In this document: piece by piece, positions 1 through 6,978 of the stretch
Layout: every line of letters begins with the position of its first letter
Position numbering within the stretch: the first letter of the stretch is position 1
Assembly: GCA_019416425.1 (NCBI GenBank)
Contig: DXXK01000087.1
Span: forward strand, 1 to 64,000
Length of the DNA: 64,000 bases
Direction: 5' to 3'
From: Bacteroidales bacterium
GTDB taxonomy: Bacteria > Bacteroidota > Bacteroidia > Bacteroidales > Muribaculaceae
Position numbers and translations under genes: made by a program
Notes under the pieces: model-generated
Seen by the model: only the letters and a program-made list of their open reading frames with translations
What the model was told of the DNA's origin: nothing
Databases searched by the model: none

Positions 1-750
1 GCTCTCACCTTTGAGTTCTATGTGATGGGCCGAGTGTACGATGCGGTCGAGTATGGCGTCGGCCACGGTGGGCTCGCCAATCGCATCATACCAGTCCGAC
101 ACATTCAACTGGGATGTCACGACTATCGACTTGCGCTCGTGCCTGTCCTCGATGATGTCGAGAAGCAGAGGTCGCTCCTTTGCGTCCATTGGCACCAGGA
201 AGAGGTCGTCGAGGATCAGCAGCGGACACCGCTCGATCTTCTTAAGTTCGCTCTCCAGCGTGCCTTTGGTCTTTGCCACCTTGAGCGATCCCATGAGTTT
301 GGGCGCGCTGGCATAGCAGGTACGGATGCCTTCCTTGCAGGCCTGATAGCCCAACGCGGTGGCCAGATAGCTTTTCCCGGTTCCCGATGGGCCGGTGATG
401 AACAGGTTCTGCCCCTTGGCCACGAACTCCAGCGAGGCGAGGCGCTCCATCTGGTTACGGTCCAGGCCTCTGTTGATCGAGTAGTCGACCTTCTCGAGGA
501 AGGCCGTGTAGCGGAAGCCTGCCTGACGGATCAGGCGCTGTATGGCGGCGTCGGAACGGTAGTCCCATTCCTTTGCAAGCAGCATCGACAGGAAAGCGTC
601 CGGAGTCATCGCCTCGGCCATCGTCGAGTCAAGGCTCTCACGGAAGGCCCGTGCCATTCCGTGAAGCTTCATGCGGTTCATCAGGTCCAGGGAGACGGTG
701 TTGCGGTCCTTCTCCGGAGCCACGGGGGCTGTATTCTTATTTGTTTCCAT
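1..750 (-). CDS. istB: IS21-family helper ATPase IstB (3' end outside window)
   Basis: Reading the minus strand from the ATG at 750 gives 250 uninterrupted codons up to the window edge, close to the usual 245-260 residues, so only a few codons can be missing. A Walker A motif (GPSGTGKS) lies at about residues 120-127 and a Walker B stretch (LLILDDL) follows, typical of the DnaA/IstB AAA+ group. IstB assists the IstA transposase in target selection and strand transfer. The start overlaps the istA stop by 14 bases, the classic translational coupling of this family. The overlapping open frames on the other strand (22-774, 41-316) are shadows. Confidence 0.93.
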   Translation of the reverse strand, partial: METNKNTAPVAPEKDRNTVSLDLMNRMKLHGMARAFRESLDSTMAEAMTPDAFLSMLLAKEWDYRSDAAIQRLIRQAGFRYTAFLEKVDYSINRGLDRNQMERLASLEFVAKGQNLFITGPSGTGKSYLATALGYQACKEGIRTCYASAPKLMGSLKVAKTKGTLESELKKIERCPLLILDDLFLVPMDAKERPLLLDIIEDRHERKSIVVTSQLNVSDWYDAIGEPTVADAILDRIVHSAHHIELKGES

Positions 751-2326
751 GATTTTCTATGTTCTCGTTCTTGAGGTTAGTGTTTCTTATGAAGTATTCC
801 TTGCCGCGTATGTTCCTGTGCGCGGGCAATGTATGCTCCGGTTCGTCGGAGCCGTCGGCCTGGGGCAGGAACTCGGCGTCGTCGCCCCGGTTGAGGATGT
901 CGACTACATCCTGGTATCCGTACACCCTCATCTGCGTGGCGCACGCGCAGGCCGCCACGAGGCGGTCCTGTCCGTATTTCTTCTCCAGGGACAGGATTCC
1001 GCGGCACGAACGGAAGGCGTTGGGCGGATATTTCTTATATGCCGCCACTTCCTTGAGGTACAGCAGGACTATGTTGTCCATGTCCGCGGCCCTGTGGTAC
1101 ACCTCCTCCAGATCCTGCTCGTAGGTCCCATGTCGTCCGGGCAGGTTGTGGGCTTCCTTCGTGGTGTATGCATACGGTGTGTCGTCACGTTGATGCACGG
1201 TGACCAGCCGCAGTCCGTGATAGATCTCGAGGATGTCGGAGTCGTAGACTATATCGACACGCTTGCCGATATAGTCGGTCGGCACGCTGTAATGATGGCG
1301 TTCCAGCGTCACGTAGCTGTTCTTCATCACCGTCACGGACTTCCGTTCCTTCAACTGGTACCTCATTTCGGGAAGCGGGCGCAGATAGTCTCTCTCGACC
1401 TCGTCGAACAGTTGCCGGCGTGACTTGTTCCGCCCGGTCAGCTTCCGGTCGTTGAAGACTTCAAGGGAGTGCTGAATGGCTTTGTTCAGGTCTTCCAGAT
1501 TATGGAACACAAGTCCCTCGATGTCGGTGTAGACGGAACTGTACATGAGTTTGACCGCGTTCTCGACAAGCGCCTTGTCCTTGGGATGGCGTACACGGGC
1601 CGGACACACGGCGCATCCGTAATGCTCGGCGAACGCCGCGAAGTCATCGTTTATCACCGGCTCGTTCCGGTCGCTGCGGGTCACTGCGGACCGCAGGTTG
1701 TCAGGAACGATCGCCATGGGAACTCCACCGAAGAAACGCAGCGCGTTCTCACAGGCCTTTATCAGGTCCTCCTTGCGCTGTGACCACACTGCCTCACAGT
1801 ATGTGTAGTGGCTGCACGGCAGGATGGCCACGAAGACCTCCACACTCCTCGCTTCCCCTGACATCTCGTCGAACACCTTAAGTCTGTCACCGGCAAAATC
1901 GATGTACATCTGGTCTCCGGCATAATGCTCCACATGCCCGACGGCTGTCGTCTGGAGCATATGCCTTCTCAGAAGGATCTGGAAGTTGGCGTGCCGGTAT
2001 CCTTCGGGATGCGATGACGCGTACTCGGCATACAGGGACTTCACCGTGACGCCCTTGCGCTTCAGTCGCGCGGCATATTCAGGAAGCAGGGCTTCCAGCT
2101 CGAGTCTGCGCGGCGACGGTTTGTACTCCCGCTGACGTCCCCCGACAAACATCTCCTGGAGACGGCTCTCGCTCATCTCCATCAGCTTCGGGATCGGAAT
2201 GCCGCTTTCCTGGAACATCCGCACGTACTTGCGAACCGTGTTCCTGGAAAGCTCGAAGGCACCGCTGATGCCTTTTATTCCCATCCCCATTGCATAGCAA
2301 TGAAGAATATTCTTTAACTTTGTCAT
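737..2326 (-). CDS. istA: IS21-family transposase IstA
   Basis: This 529-residue protein starts with a helix-turn-helix region (about residues 5-40) that would bind the terminal repeats. The integrase core follows, with a plausible DDE triad at D143 (YIDFAGD), D209 (IVPDN) and E255 (ALVENAV). The C-terminal part resembles the beta-barrel/Mu-transposase C domain of IS21 elements. It cuts and joins the element ends together with IstB. Length and motif spacing are normal with no frameshift, so the transposase looks intact. The start at 2326 is the first ATG after the terminal region. Confidence 0.95.
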   Translation of the reverse strand: MTKLKNILHCYAMGMGIKGISGAFELSRNTVRKYVRMFQESGIPIPKLMEMSESRLQEMFVGGRQREYKPSPRRLELEALLPEYAARLKRKGVTVKSLYAEYASSHPEGYRHANFQILLRRHMLQTTAVGHVEHYAGDQMYIDFAGDRLKVFDEMSGEARSVEVFVAILPCSHYTYCEAVWSQRKEDLIKACENALRFFGGVPMAIVPDNLRSAVTRSDRNEPVINDDFAAFAEHYGCAVCPARVRHPKDKALVENAVKLMYSSVYTDIEGLVFHNLEDLNKAIQHSLEVFNDRKLTGRNKSRRQLFDEVERDYLRPLPEMRYQLKERKSVTVMKNSYVTLERHHYSVPTDYIGKRVDIVYDSDILEIYHGLRLVTVHQRDDTPYAYTTKEAHNLPGRHGTYEQDLEEVYHRAADMDNIVLLYLKEVAAYKKYPPNAFRSCRGILSLEKKYGQDRLVAACACATQMRVYGYQDVVDILNRGDDAEFLPQADGSDEPEHTLPAHRNIRGKEYFIRNTNLKNENIENHGNK

Positions 2327-2382
2327 TGTAATTTTGATTTATATCCCATCGGCCAGGACGGGTATCAAAATTACATAAAAAT

Positions 2383-2409
2383 CCCCTGCCGACGCAACAC
2401 CGGCAGGGG
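2383..2409 (-). terminator. Stem-loop between IS21 end and istA
   Basis: The arms CCCCTGCCG and CGGCAGGGG pair perfectly over 9 bases around a 9-base loop. Read toward istA (minus strand) the stem is followed by ATTTTTATG. Read outward it is followed by TCATTTTTATTTT. It lies upstream of istA and would stop transcription entering from the interrupted mob operon, as known for other insertion sequences; the function is inferred. Confidence 0.55.
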
Positions 2410-2484
2410 TCATTTTTATTTTAGCCATCAGGGGTCAGCGAAATAATGGGCCACGGGGTCAATCAAGACTGGCGCACGGGGTCA
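2406..2484 (-). repeat. Multiple terminal repeats of the IS21 element
   Basis: Four copies of GGGGTCA (TGACCCC on the minus strand) sit at 2406-2412, 2431-2437, 2455-2461 and 2478-2484, spaced 25, 24 and 23 bases. Regular short repeats of this type at the ends are the transposase-binding sites of IS21 elements. The outermost copy ends at 2484, directly before the host relaxase sequence. Confidence 0.75.
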
Positions 2485-2705
2485 GTCCGCTCTGGATTTT
2501 CCAACAATGAGATGTGTCCGCACCAGTGTCTGACCCTGCTGTTGAGATGTCGCTGACACTCGAAACCGTCAATAATGTCTTTCGGGGTGTCGGTCATCAG
2601 ACCCTCGGAATAGAGCAAACGAGCCTCCTTGTTCTTCTCTTTCAGCGCGAGAGCATACTCCACACAGCCCGAAAAACAGCTGCCTTTAGTTATGCCTCCA
2701 ATCAT
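2485..2705 (-). pseudogene. MobB-like relaxase, N-terminal fragment interrupted by IS21
   Basis: The fragment begins MIGGITKGSCFSGC and continues through LLYSEG and CGHISL, which match the start of the relaxase/mobilization nuclease domain (PF03432 type) of Bacteroidales mobilizable elements. CGHISL precedes the region carrying the metal-binding histidines in full-length proteins. After about residue 74 the frame runs into the IS21 end and stops at 2463. Its ATG at 2705 overlaps the stop of the upstream mobilization gene by 20 bases. The remainder of the gene should lie beyond the other IS end, outside the window. As it stands no functional relaxase can be made here. Confidence 0.82.
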
Positions 2706-3051
2706 ATGACAGTCTGGAATAAAGTGATTTTATTTCCTTGCTCAGACCTTTGAGCCCCCACTCGACAAGCTTAAAACCCGCTTCGTTGGCTTTCTTTGCA
2801 AGCTGATTCAGATTGTTTGCCATGCTTCCGATCTGACGCAGAATCGCCATATCTTCAGGTGTGGCTATCGCCGTAACCTTGGCGTTGAGCAGAGCGTGAC
2901 GCCAGTAGTCTGACAACTTTCTGCCGGACTTGCGACAGTTTTCCTGCACGGTCTGATACTGTTCTTCATTGAGCCTGACACTGACAACATAGGACTTGCC
3001 AGACTTTTCTGTTTCTCTCGGAGGAGATTTTTTTCTTCTTGTGAAAGTCAT
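2686..3051 (-). CDS. MobA/MobC-like mobilization accessory protein
   Basis: This 121-residue basic protein has a Lys/Arg-rich N-terminus and then a ribbon-helix-helix-like segment (SYVVSVRLNEEQYQTVQ, about residues 20-36). Its C-terminal part (IGSMANNLNQLAKKAN) is typical of the MobC/BfmA-type relaxosome proteins of Bacteroides mobilizable elements. It would bind oriT and help load the relaxase encoded directly downstream, whose start it overlaps. The partner relaxase is now interrupted by IS21. The family assignment is good; which mob letter is used varies between elements. Confidence 0.82.
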   Translation of the reverse strand: MTFTRRKKSPPRETEKSGKSYVVSVRLNEEQYQTVQENCRKSGRKLSDYWRHALLNAKVTAIATPEDMAILRQIGSMANNLNQLAKKANEAGFKLVEWGLKGLSKEIKSLYSRLSYDWRHN

Positions 3052-3235
3052 TGTCTTTGGATTTTGAGATTCGACATTGTGACCATCGGGAACGGACTCC
3101 GGCCGCCCGGTAACGGAGGATGCAAGGTCGGGAATGTTTACATTGCCACTACCTTGCTATCCTCCTAATCTTGACAGATTATCCGGATACCGGCGCTGCC
3201 GATGGCTTCGCCATTTCACTGCCTCAGGGCAGTGG
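3052..3235. other. Putative oriT region
   Basis: This 184-base gap lies directly upstream of the mobilization genes, where oriT lies in NBU-like elements. It contains several short palindromes: CACTGCC-TCAG-GGCAGTG at about 3217-3234, ATGGC-TTC-GCCAT just before it, and CTCCG...CGGAG near 3098-3119. No nick site can be pointed to with certainty, and the call rests on position and dyad symmetry. Confidence 0.45.
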
Positions 3236-3646
3236 TCAGAACGATTTACTGATTAGTGTGAACCAACTCTCGTAGTTGGTGGAGTTACTGTCGAGATGCT
3301 CGTTGATGATGTGCTCGACGAAGTTGCTGACGCTGTAACCGGGCCCACCGAAAAAGCGGGCGATGCGCTCGACACGGTCAAACGTGTCATTGCTGATTGC
3401 CACCTGATGCTTGTTGTCTTTGCCAAGCTTAATCAGACCGAAGTATGCCTTACGGTAATCTTCGAGGTCGCTCTTGCGCTGCTTGGCGGTTGGTCGGGAT
3501 GATTTGGGTTGAGCGTTGTCGCTCTGTTCAGCGATGGGCTGAACTTCGGGGGTTGTAGGATTTTCCATAGATTCACTGAAAATTGAGTTGTTTGACATAT
3601 CAGTCATTTCGGATGACTGAGGATTTGAAATTTTTGATTGTGCCAT
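3236..3646 (-). CDS. DUF3408-like mobile-element protein
   Basis: The C-terminal half (about 80 residues, from RKSDLEDYRKAYF to the end) resembles the DUF3408 proteins of Bacteroidales conjugative and mobilizable elements. The pattern is a ribbon-helix-helix-like segment with VAISNDTFDRVERIARFFGG and SVSNFVEHIINEHL. These are thought to be DNA-binding accessory proteins for transfer or partition; the function here is unproven. The N-terminal half is Ser/Asn/Pro-rich and probably disordered. The frame is open up to 3721. I chose the ATG at 3646 (MAQSK), which overlaps the upstream gene by 47 bases; an ATG at 3598, just past the upstream stop, is also possible. Confidence 0.72.
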   Translation of the reverse strand: MAQSKISNPQSSEMTDMSNNSIFSESMENPTTPEVQPIAEQSDNAQPKSSRPTAKQRKSDLEDYRKAYFGLIKLGKDNKHQVAISNDTFDRVERIARFFGGPGYSVSNFVEHIINEHLDSNSTNYESWFTLISKSF

Positions 3647-4433
3647 TTGATTCAAGTTTTTGTGAGCTTGCGCTCGGTTTAACTTCTTCGATGCCGACGA
3701 GTTCCAGTTGTAGAGCGTCAACGAGTTGGCGCAATGCCGGATTTCGTTGCATCATTTGTTCGAGTATGCCGTGTGGAGTTTGCTCGGCTATCAGGAAGTC
3801 CGCAATATCGAGACCTTGTTCCCGCTGTTCATCGGTTGCCATCTGTTCAAGCTGTTCAAACAGACTTGCCTTTATTCCCGAATCATCGAATAGCATCAGT
3901 TTCTTGCGCCAATCGTCAGTAGCGTTAAGGTCGGGAACCAGCAACACCTCTCTTCCTCGGAGTGCTTGGATTGCCTCGCGGTTGAGACAACTGCACTTTC
4001 CGCCTGTGGCGAGCCACAGATATTGCGGGAGGTAGTGAGTTGCGATTATTGCAGTCTTCTCACTCTCCACGATAGCCACCGGCTTATCGCGGATATAAGG
4101 GAGCAGATGCTCACCGAAGAAACATTGGGTCAGTTTGTAGTCAGGCAATCTTAACACCGAGTGTACCCAGTTAATGTGTGGGAACGGTTCCTGCACACGA
4201 TGCCCGGTCATTCGGTCATACAGCATAATCTTTCCGCCACGGACTTCACCGTCATTTGATATTTGCCAGAATACCGTGGCTCCTTGCCAATGCTTTGATG
4301 TGCCTACCCGATACAACTTCATCAGTCGGGTTGCCTCGTCACTGCCGATTACAGTCGCCACGAAAGCGTACAGATTATTGCGGTCATAGCCCCGCATGGT
4401 TGCCGCCACCATTGCATCATCAATCCTGTTCAT
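3600..4433 (-). CDS. Toprim-containing primase-like protein (DUF6371-like)
   Basis: The 277-residue protein carries a toprim-like segment at about residues 117-127 (KPVAIVESEKTAII, with the acidic residue after VES) and a second strand ending LLVPDLNATDDW. These are the acidic pairs used by DnaG-type and mobile-element primases. The N-terminal part (WQGATVFWQI, GKIMLYD) matches the region before the toprim fold in Bacteroidales mobile-element proteins. Its start overlaps the end of the DUF3987 gene by 14 bases, so the two are translated together. Together they probably replicate the excised island, the role of prmN1 in NBU elements. The exact enzymatic activity is inferred. Confidence 0.75.
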   Translation of the reverse strand: MNRIDDAMVAATMRGYDRNNLYAFVATVIGSDEATRLMKLYRVGTSKHWQGATVFWQISNDGEVRGGKIMLYDRMTGHRVQEPFPHINWVHSVLRLPDYKLTQCFFGEHLLPYIRDKPVAIVESEKTAIIATHYLPQYLWLATGGKCSCLNREAIQALRGREVLLVPDLNATDDWRKKLMLFDDSGIKASLFEQLEQMATDEQREQGLDIADFLIAEQTPHGILEQMMQRNPALRQLVDALQLELVGIEEVKPSASSQKLESNGTIKNFKSSVIRND

Positions 4434-5853
4434 CGGTAGTAACTTTGTTAGCGGAGTAACATGAAAGCTTCTGATACCAACCTTGTCGCATGCGACGGAA
4501 CAGAGTATTGAGATTGCGGGTAAGGAACATCTTGAATGTATGGTCTTTCATTCCGAACCGCTCGGCTATACGGATGCCGTCAGCGGTAGAAAACTCCTCG
4601 GTGAGATGCTCATAAACGATGCGATGCAATTCATTCAACTTCTCCTCGCTGATGCAGGTGAGTACGCTTAGCGCGTTGCTCCGGAAATATTCAGCTAATT
4701 CTATCGCTCCTGCCACATCGTCATCCTCGATGTCTGACGGACGTGGTTGGTCTTCGCTGACAGCCCAGCGGATAAGTCGGAGTATCAGGCAGAACCGGAG
4801 TACATATATTTCGAGCTTGCAAAAGAAGCTGACCACGTTGTCGCTCATCTCCTTGTCGCATAGCGATGCATTCTCATGTTGCCACTCATAAAGTCTGCGC
4901 TTGGCATCCGGAGTGAACCGCATGACGGTGGGGATTGGCTCCTTATCCTCGTTGACTACACATTCCACTGAAAGAAGTCGGTTAAGTATATGCTCCCATT
5001 CACGGTCGAGGTCATCGCGCACTTCATCCTCGTTCCATCTCGGTTTGCCGTTACTCTTTGTCATCGCAAAGAGTATGCGGTCAATGAACCCGTTGGCAGC
5101 TCTCTCGCCGTTGGCAAGTTCAGTGAGCAGACGCTTCTGAATTGTTCCGACCACTGAGATGAACGGACGTTTGATGAAGATGGAGTTCTGACAATTCTTT
5201 CGGTCAGACATCGTAGTACTTCCGTTGAAAGCAGAAAGCCAGAATTGTTCTTCCGAGCCGGTGTTGTAGCGTGTGAAGTTCTTGAACCATGCCGACAGCT
5301 CGTCAACCAAAAGGCATAGGCCACGTGGGTTATGGGAGTGAATGGCACTTAGCCCCTCCTGCGTCACATCCGAAACGAGATAGCGCAGACGCTTCGGCTC
5401 TTTCGGAAATTCATCCAATCCGGCACTGATACGTTCCTTACGGCTCATTGCTACCGCTTGCTGGTATTCACAATGTTTCTTTTGAAACTCCTGATTGTTT
5501 TTCCAGTCGGCATTGACGAGCGGACGCATCACGAAAGTCAGAGGATGTGACTTGCAGTCTCCGGGGCGTCCGACAATGGCGATATACACGATAGCCGATT
5601 CCTGCCAGCTGCGTTTAACCTCGACGCGATGGGTATTGCCGATTGCCACAGATATGGCAGCAAGCATAGCCGATGCAGTATAATCAATCGGGAAAGCGCA
5701 GGTGGTGTTTAGTTCAAGAATAATCCGTTGCATCTTTGCCGGAAATACATGAACAGGGAAGTCGCTGTCAGCTGACTTTGTGTGATTCATCAGCGCACTG
5801 ATTACTGAGTCTGGAGTAATATTCTTTTCCATATGCTCAGAAATTATAGCCAC
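4420..5853 (-). CDS. DUF3987 family protein (helicase/primase-associated)
   Basis: This is a 477-residue protein of the DUF3987 family, common in Bacteroidales mobilizable islands next to a toprim or primase gene. A P-loop-like turn (IVGRPGDCKSHPLTFVMRPL, about residues 93-112) stands where family members bind nucleotide. LCLLVDELSAWFKNF at about residues 181-195 looks like a Walker B strand. The pattern fits an AAA+-like replication ATPase. It overlaps the upstream HTH gene by 17 bases and the downstream toprim gene by 14, forming a tight replication operon. Confidence 0.82.
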   Translation of the reverse strand: MAIISEHMEKNITPDSVISALMNHTKSADSDFPVHVFPAKMQRIILELNTTCAFPIDYTASAMLAAISVAIGNTHRVEVKRSWQESAIVYIAIVGRPGDCKSHPLTFVMRPLVNADWKNNQEFQKKHCEYQQAVAMSRKERISAGLDEFPKEPKRLRYLVSDVTQEGLSAIHSHNPRGLCLLVDELSAWFKNFTRYNTGSEEQFWLSAFNGSTTMSDRKNCQNSIFIKRPFISVVGTIQKRLLTELANGERAANGFIDRILFAMTKSNGKPRWNEDEVRDDLDREWEHILNRLLSVECVVNEDKEPIPTVMRFTPDAKRRLYEWQHENASLCDKEMSDNVVSFFCKLEIYVLRFCLILRLIRWAVSEDQPRPSDIEDDDVAGAIELAEYFRSNALSVLTCISEEKLNELHRIVYEHLTEEFSTADGIRIAERFGMKDHTFKMFLTRNLNTLFRRMRQGWYQKLSCYSANKVTTDEQD

Positions 5854-6223
5854 CTCTGGGACGGCGTTTCATACCGGCAGTGATAGCCGCTGCGGTTTCG
5901 GCGAGAGAAGGGACCGCGGAGTGTTTGCGACCGCCCTCGATCCACGCGTAGATTTCATCCTCATAGAAGTAGAGGAGCTTGCCGCGCTTGTAGCTCGGAA
6001 TGGGATCATTCGGAGCCTTGACCGCGCGGTAGAGGGTAGAAAGTGACTTGCCTATTATCTGGCAAGCCTCTTTCGCATACACGAGTCTGCGTGAAGGCTT
6101 GGACTGTTTGGAGTGGCCGGCTATGCCTGCCTTTTCAAGCAGGTCAAGCACTCGGTCGAGTTTCTCGGATAGACCGCTTACCACATGTGGCAGCTGGTCA
6201 AAAGTGATTTTGGAAGTTTCCAT
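5837..6223 (-). CDS. Excisionase-like helix-turn-helix protein
   Basis: The protein has 128 residues. Residues about 49-93 (RLVYAKEACQIIGKSLSTLYRAVK, then PSYKRGKLLYFYEDEIYAWI) form a MerR/excisionase-type winged helix (HTH_17). The N-terminal 35 residues look like a short coiled coil (LSEKLDRVLDLLEKAG). Such proteins precede the replication genes of NBU-like islands and regulate them or act in excision. Its stop overlaps the DUF3987 start, so it heads the operon. Which of the two HTH genes of the island is the true excisionase cannot be told from sequence. Confidence 0.82.
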   Translation of the reverse strand: METSKITFDQLPHVVSGLSEKLDRVLDLLEKAGIAGHSKQSKPSRRLVYAKEACQIIGKSLSTLYRAVKAPNDPIPSYKRGKLLYFYEDEIYAWIEGGRKHSAVPSLAETAAAITAGMKRRPRGGYNF

Positions 6224-6398
6224 TTTTACTTTGAGTTTTGGGTTTCGTTTGAAATTCTAACGCAAAGTAAAAGAGTGAGTTGGGGGTTATCAACTTAACC
6301 ATTCTCCATACCTCAAAATAACCATTTGGCAAGTGTTAACCTGTTGAAAAACAGAATTGAAAAGATGAAATATTTTGGATGGTGAAAATATGGGAAAA

Positions 6399-6434
6399 GG
6401 AGTGATTTCCCGGTTATCTGAGGCTTATCACTCC
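6399..6434. promoter_or_regulatory. Inverted repeat in the divergent intergenic region
   Basis: GGAGTGAT and ATCACTCC form a perfect 8-base inverted repeat around a 20-base spacer, between the divergently transcribed HTH gene and the EVE-domain gene. It could be an operator for the island HTH protein or a weak terminator. The rest of the 273-base gap (6224-6496) is AT-rich with no other clear structure. Confidence 0.35.
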
Positions 6435-6484
6435 TGACCGAACTTATGATGTCGATTGATTATGTAGAAGTACGTAAAAAGTAT

Positions 6485-6492
6485 TAATTTTG
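6485..6492 (+). promoter_or_regulatory. Promoter -7 box abutting the EVE gene start
   Basis: TAATTTTG matches the Bacteroidota -7 consensus TAnnTTTG and ends 4 bases before the ATG at 6497. No good TTTG is seen at the -33 position. If used, transcription would start at or almost at the initiation codon. Confidence 0.45.
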
Positions 6493-6496
6493 CATT

Positions 6497-6913
6497 ATGA
6501 AAACATCATCAGATAATCACATCAATAGACACTGGCTTGTTTTTGCAAACGCAAAACGATGTAATCACTATGCTTCCTTAGTGGAAACCAGATTCATTAG
6601 TTGGAAAAAGGCAAGAAATAATTTTGCTATAGGCGATATTGTATATGTGTTCAGTTCCGCAGAACGTAAAATTATTTTCAAGACAGTAGTAACCGCTATT
6701 GAGGAACGGTCTGATAGTAAATTCTGGGTTGAAAATGCGCCTAATGATGTAACTTGGCGATTGGAGGCGATTCAGGAATTTACAGGGGATACTTTGGATG
6801 AAGATTCATTGAAGAAGCACGGTTTCAAAGGTGGTCGAAGTCTTCAACATCCCATGTGTAATAATCCTGAATTATTTGAATATATTGAAGAGCAATTTGA
6901 TAACTGTCTCTAA
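6497..6913 (+). CDS. EVE/PUA-like domain protein (cargo gene)
   Basis: This 138-residue protein opens with HWLVFANAKRCNHY and continues with FISWKKARNNFAIGDIVYVFSS, FKTVVTAIEE and TWRLEAIQEF. The order fits the EVE domain, a PUA-like fold known to bind modified bases in DNA or RNA. It has no nuclease domain and is complete with its own stop. It lies alone on the plus strand inside an island whose other genes are on the minus strand, facing a convergent neighbour across a strong bidirectional terminator. This is the mark of an accessory cargo gene. EVE domains occur in modified-DNA restriction and stress systems, so a defence or base-sensing role is possible but unproven. Confidence 0.7.
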   Translation: MKTSSDNHINRHWLVFANAKRCNHYASLVETRFISWKKARNNFAIGDIVYVFSSAERKIIFKTVVTAIEERSDSKFWVENAPNDVTWRLEAIQEFTGDTLDEDSLKKHGFKGGRSLQHPMCNNPELFEYIEEQFDNCL

Positions 6914-6919
6914 AACAAA

Positions 6920-6959
6920 AAAGCGAATAACTCAGGCGTTAGCCATTGTTATTCGCTTT
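6920..6959. terminator. Bidirectional terminator
   Basis: AAAGCGAATAA and TTATTCGCTTT pair perfectly over 11 bases around an 18-base loop, with A-rich sequence on the left and T-rich sequence on the right. It separates the convergent EVE gene and the 6979-8382 gene and would serve both. Confidence 0.85.
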
Positions 6960-6978
6960 AGTATTGCAAGTGTGCTTA

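Larger units (their letters stand above)
1..2484 (-). mobile_element. IS21-family insertion sequence (partial, left part outside window)
   Basis: The element holds the overlapping istA and istB pair that defines the IS21 family. Its istA-side terminus lies near 2484, where the last of four spaced GGGGTCA/TGACCCC motifs ends and the broken relaxase reading frame begins. The other end and the target duplication lie left of base 1. It has split the MobB-like relaxase gene of the host island after about 74 codons, so it arrived after the island. The exact terminus is inferred from the motif and from the return of the host reading frame. Confidence 0.85.

Noticed and set aside
671..1423. 250-codon open frame on the plus strand
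   Set aside because: Shadow of istA with no recognisable domain.
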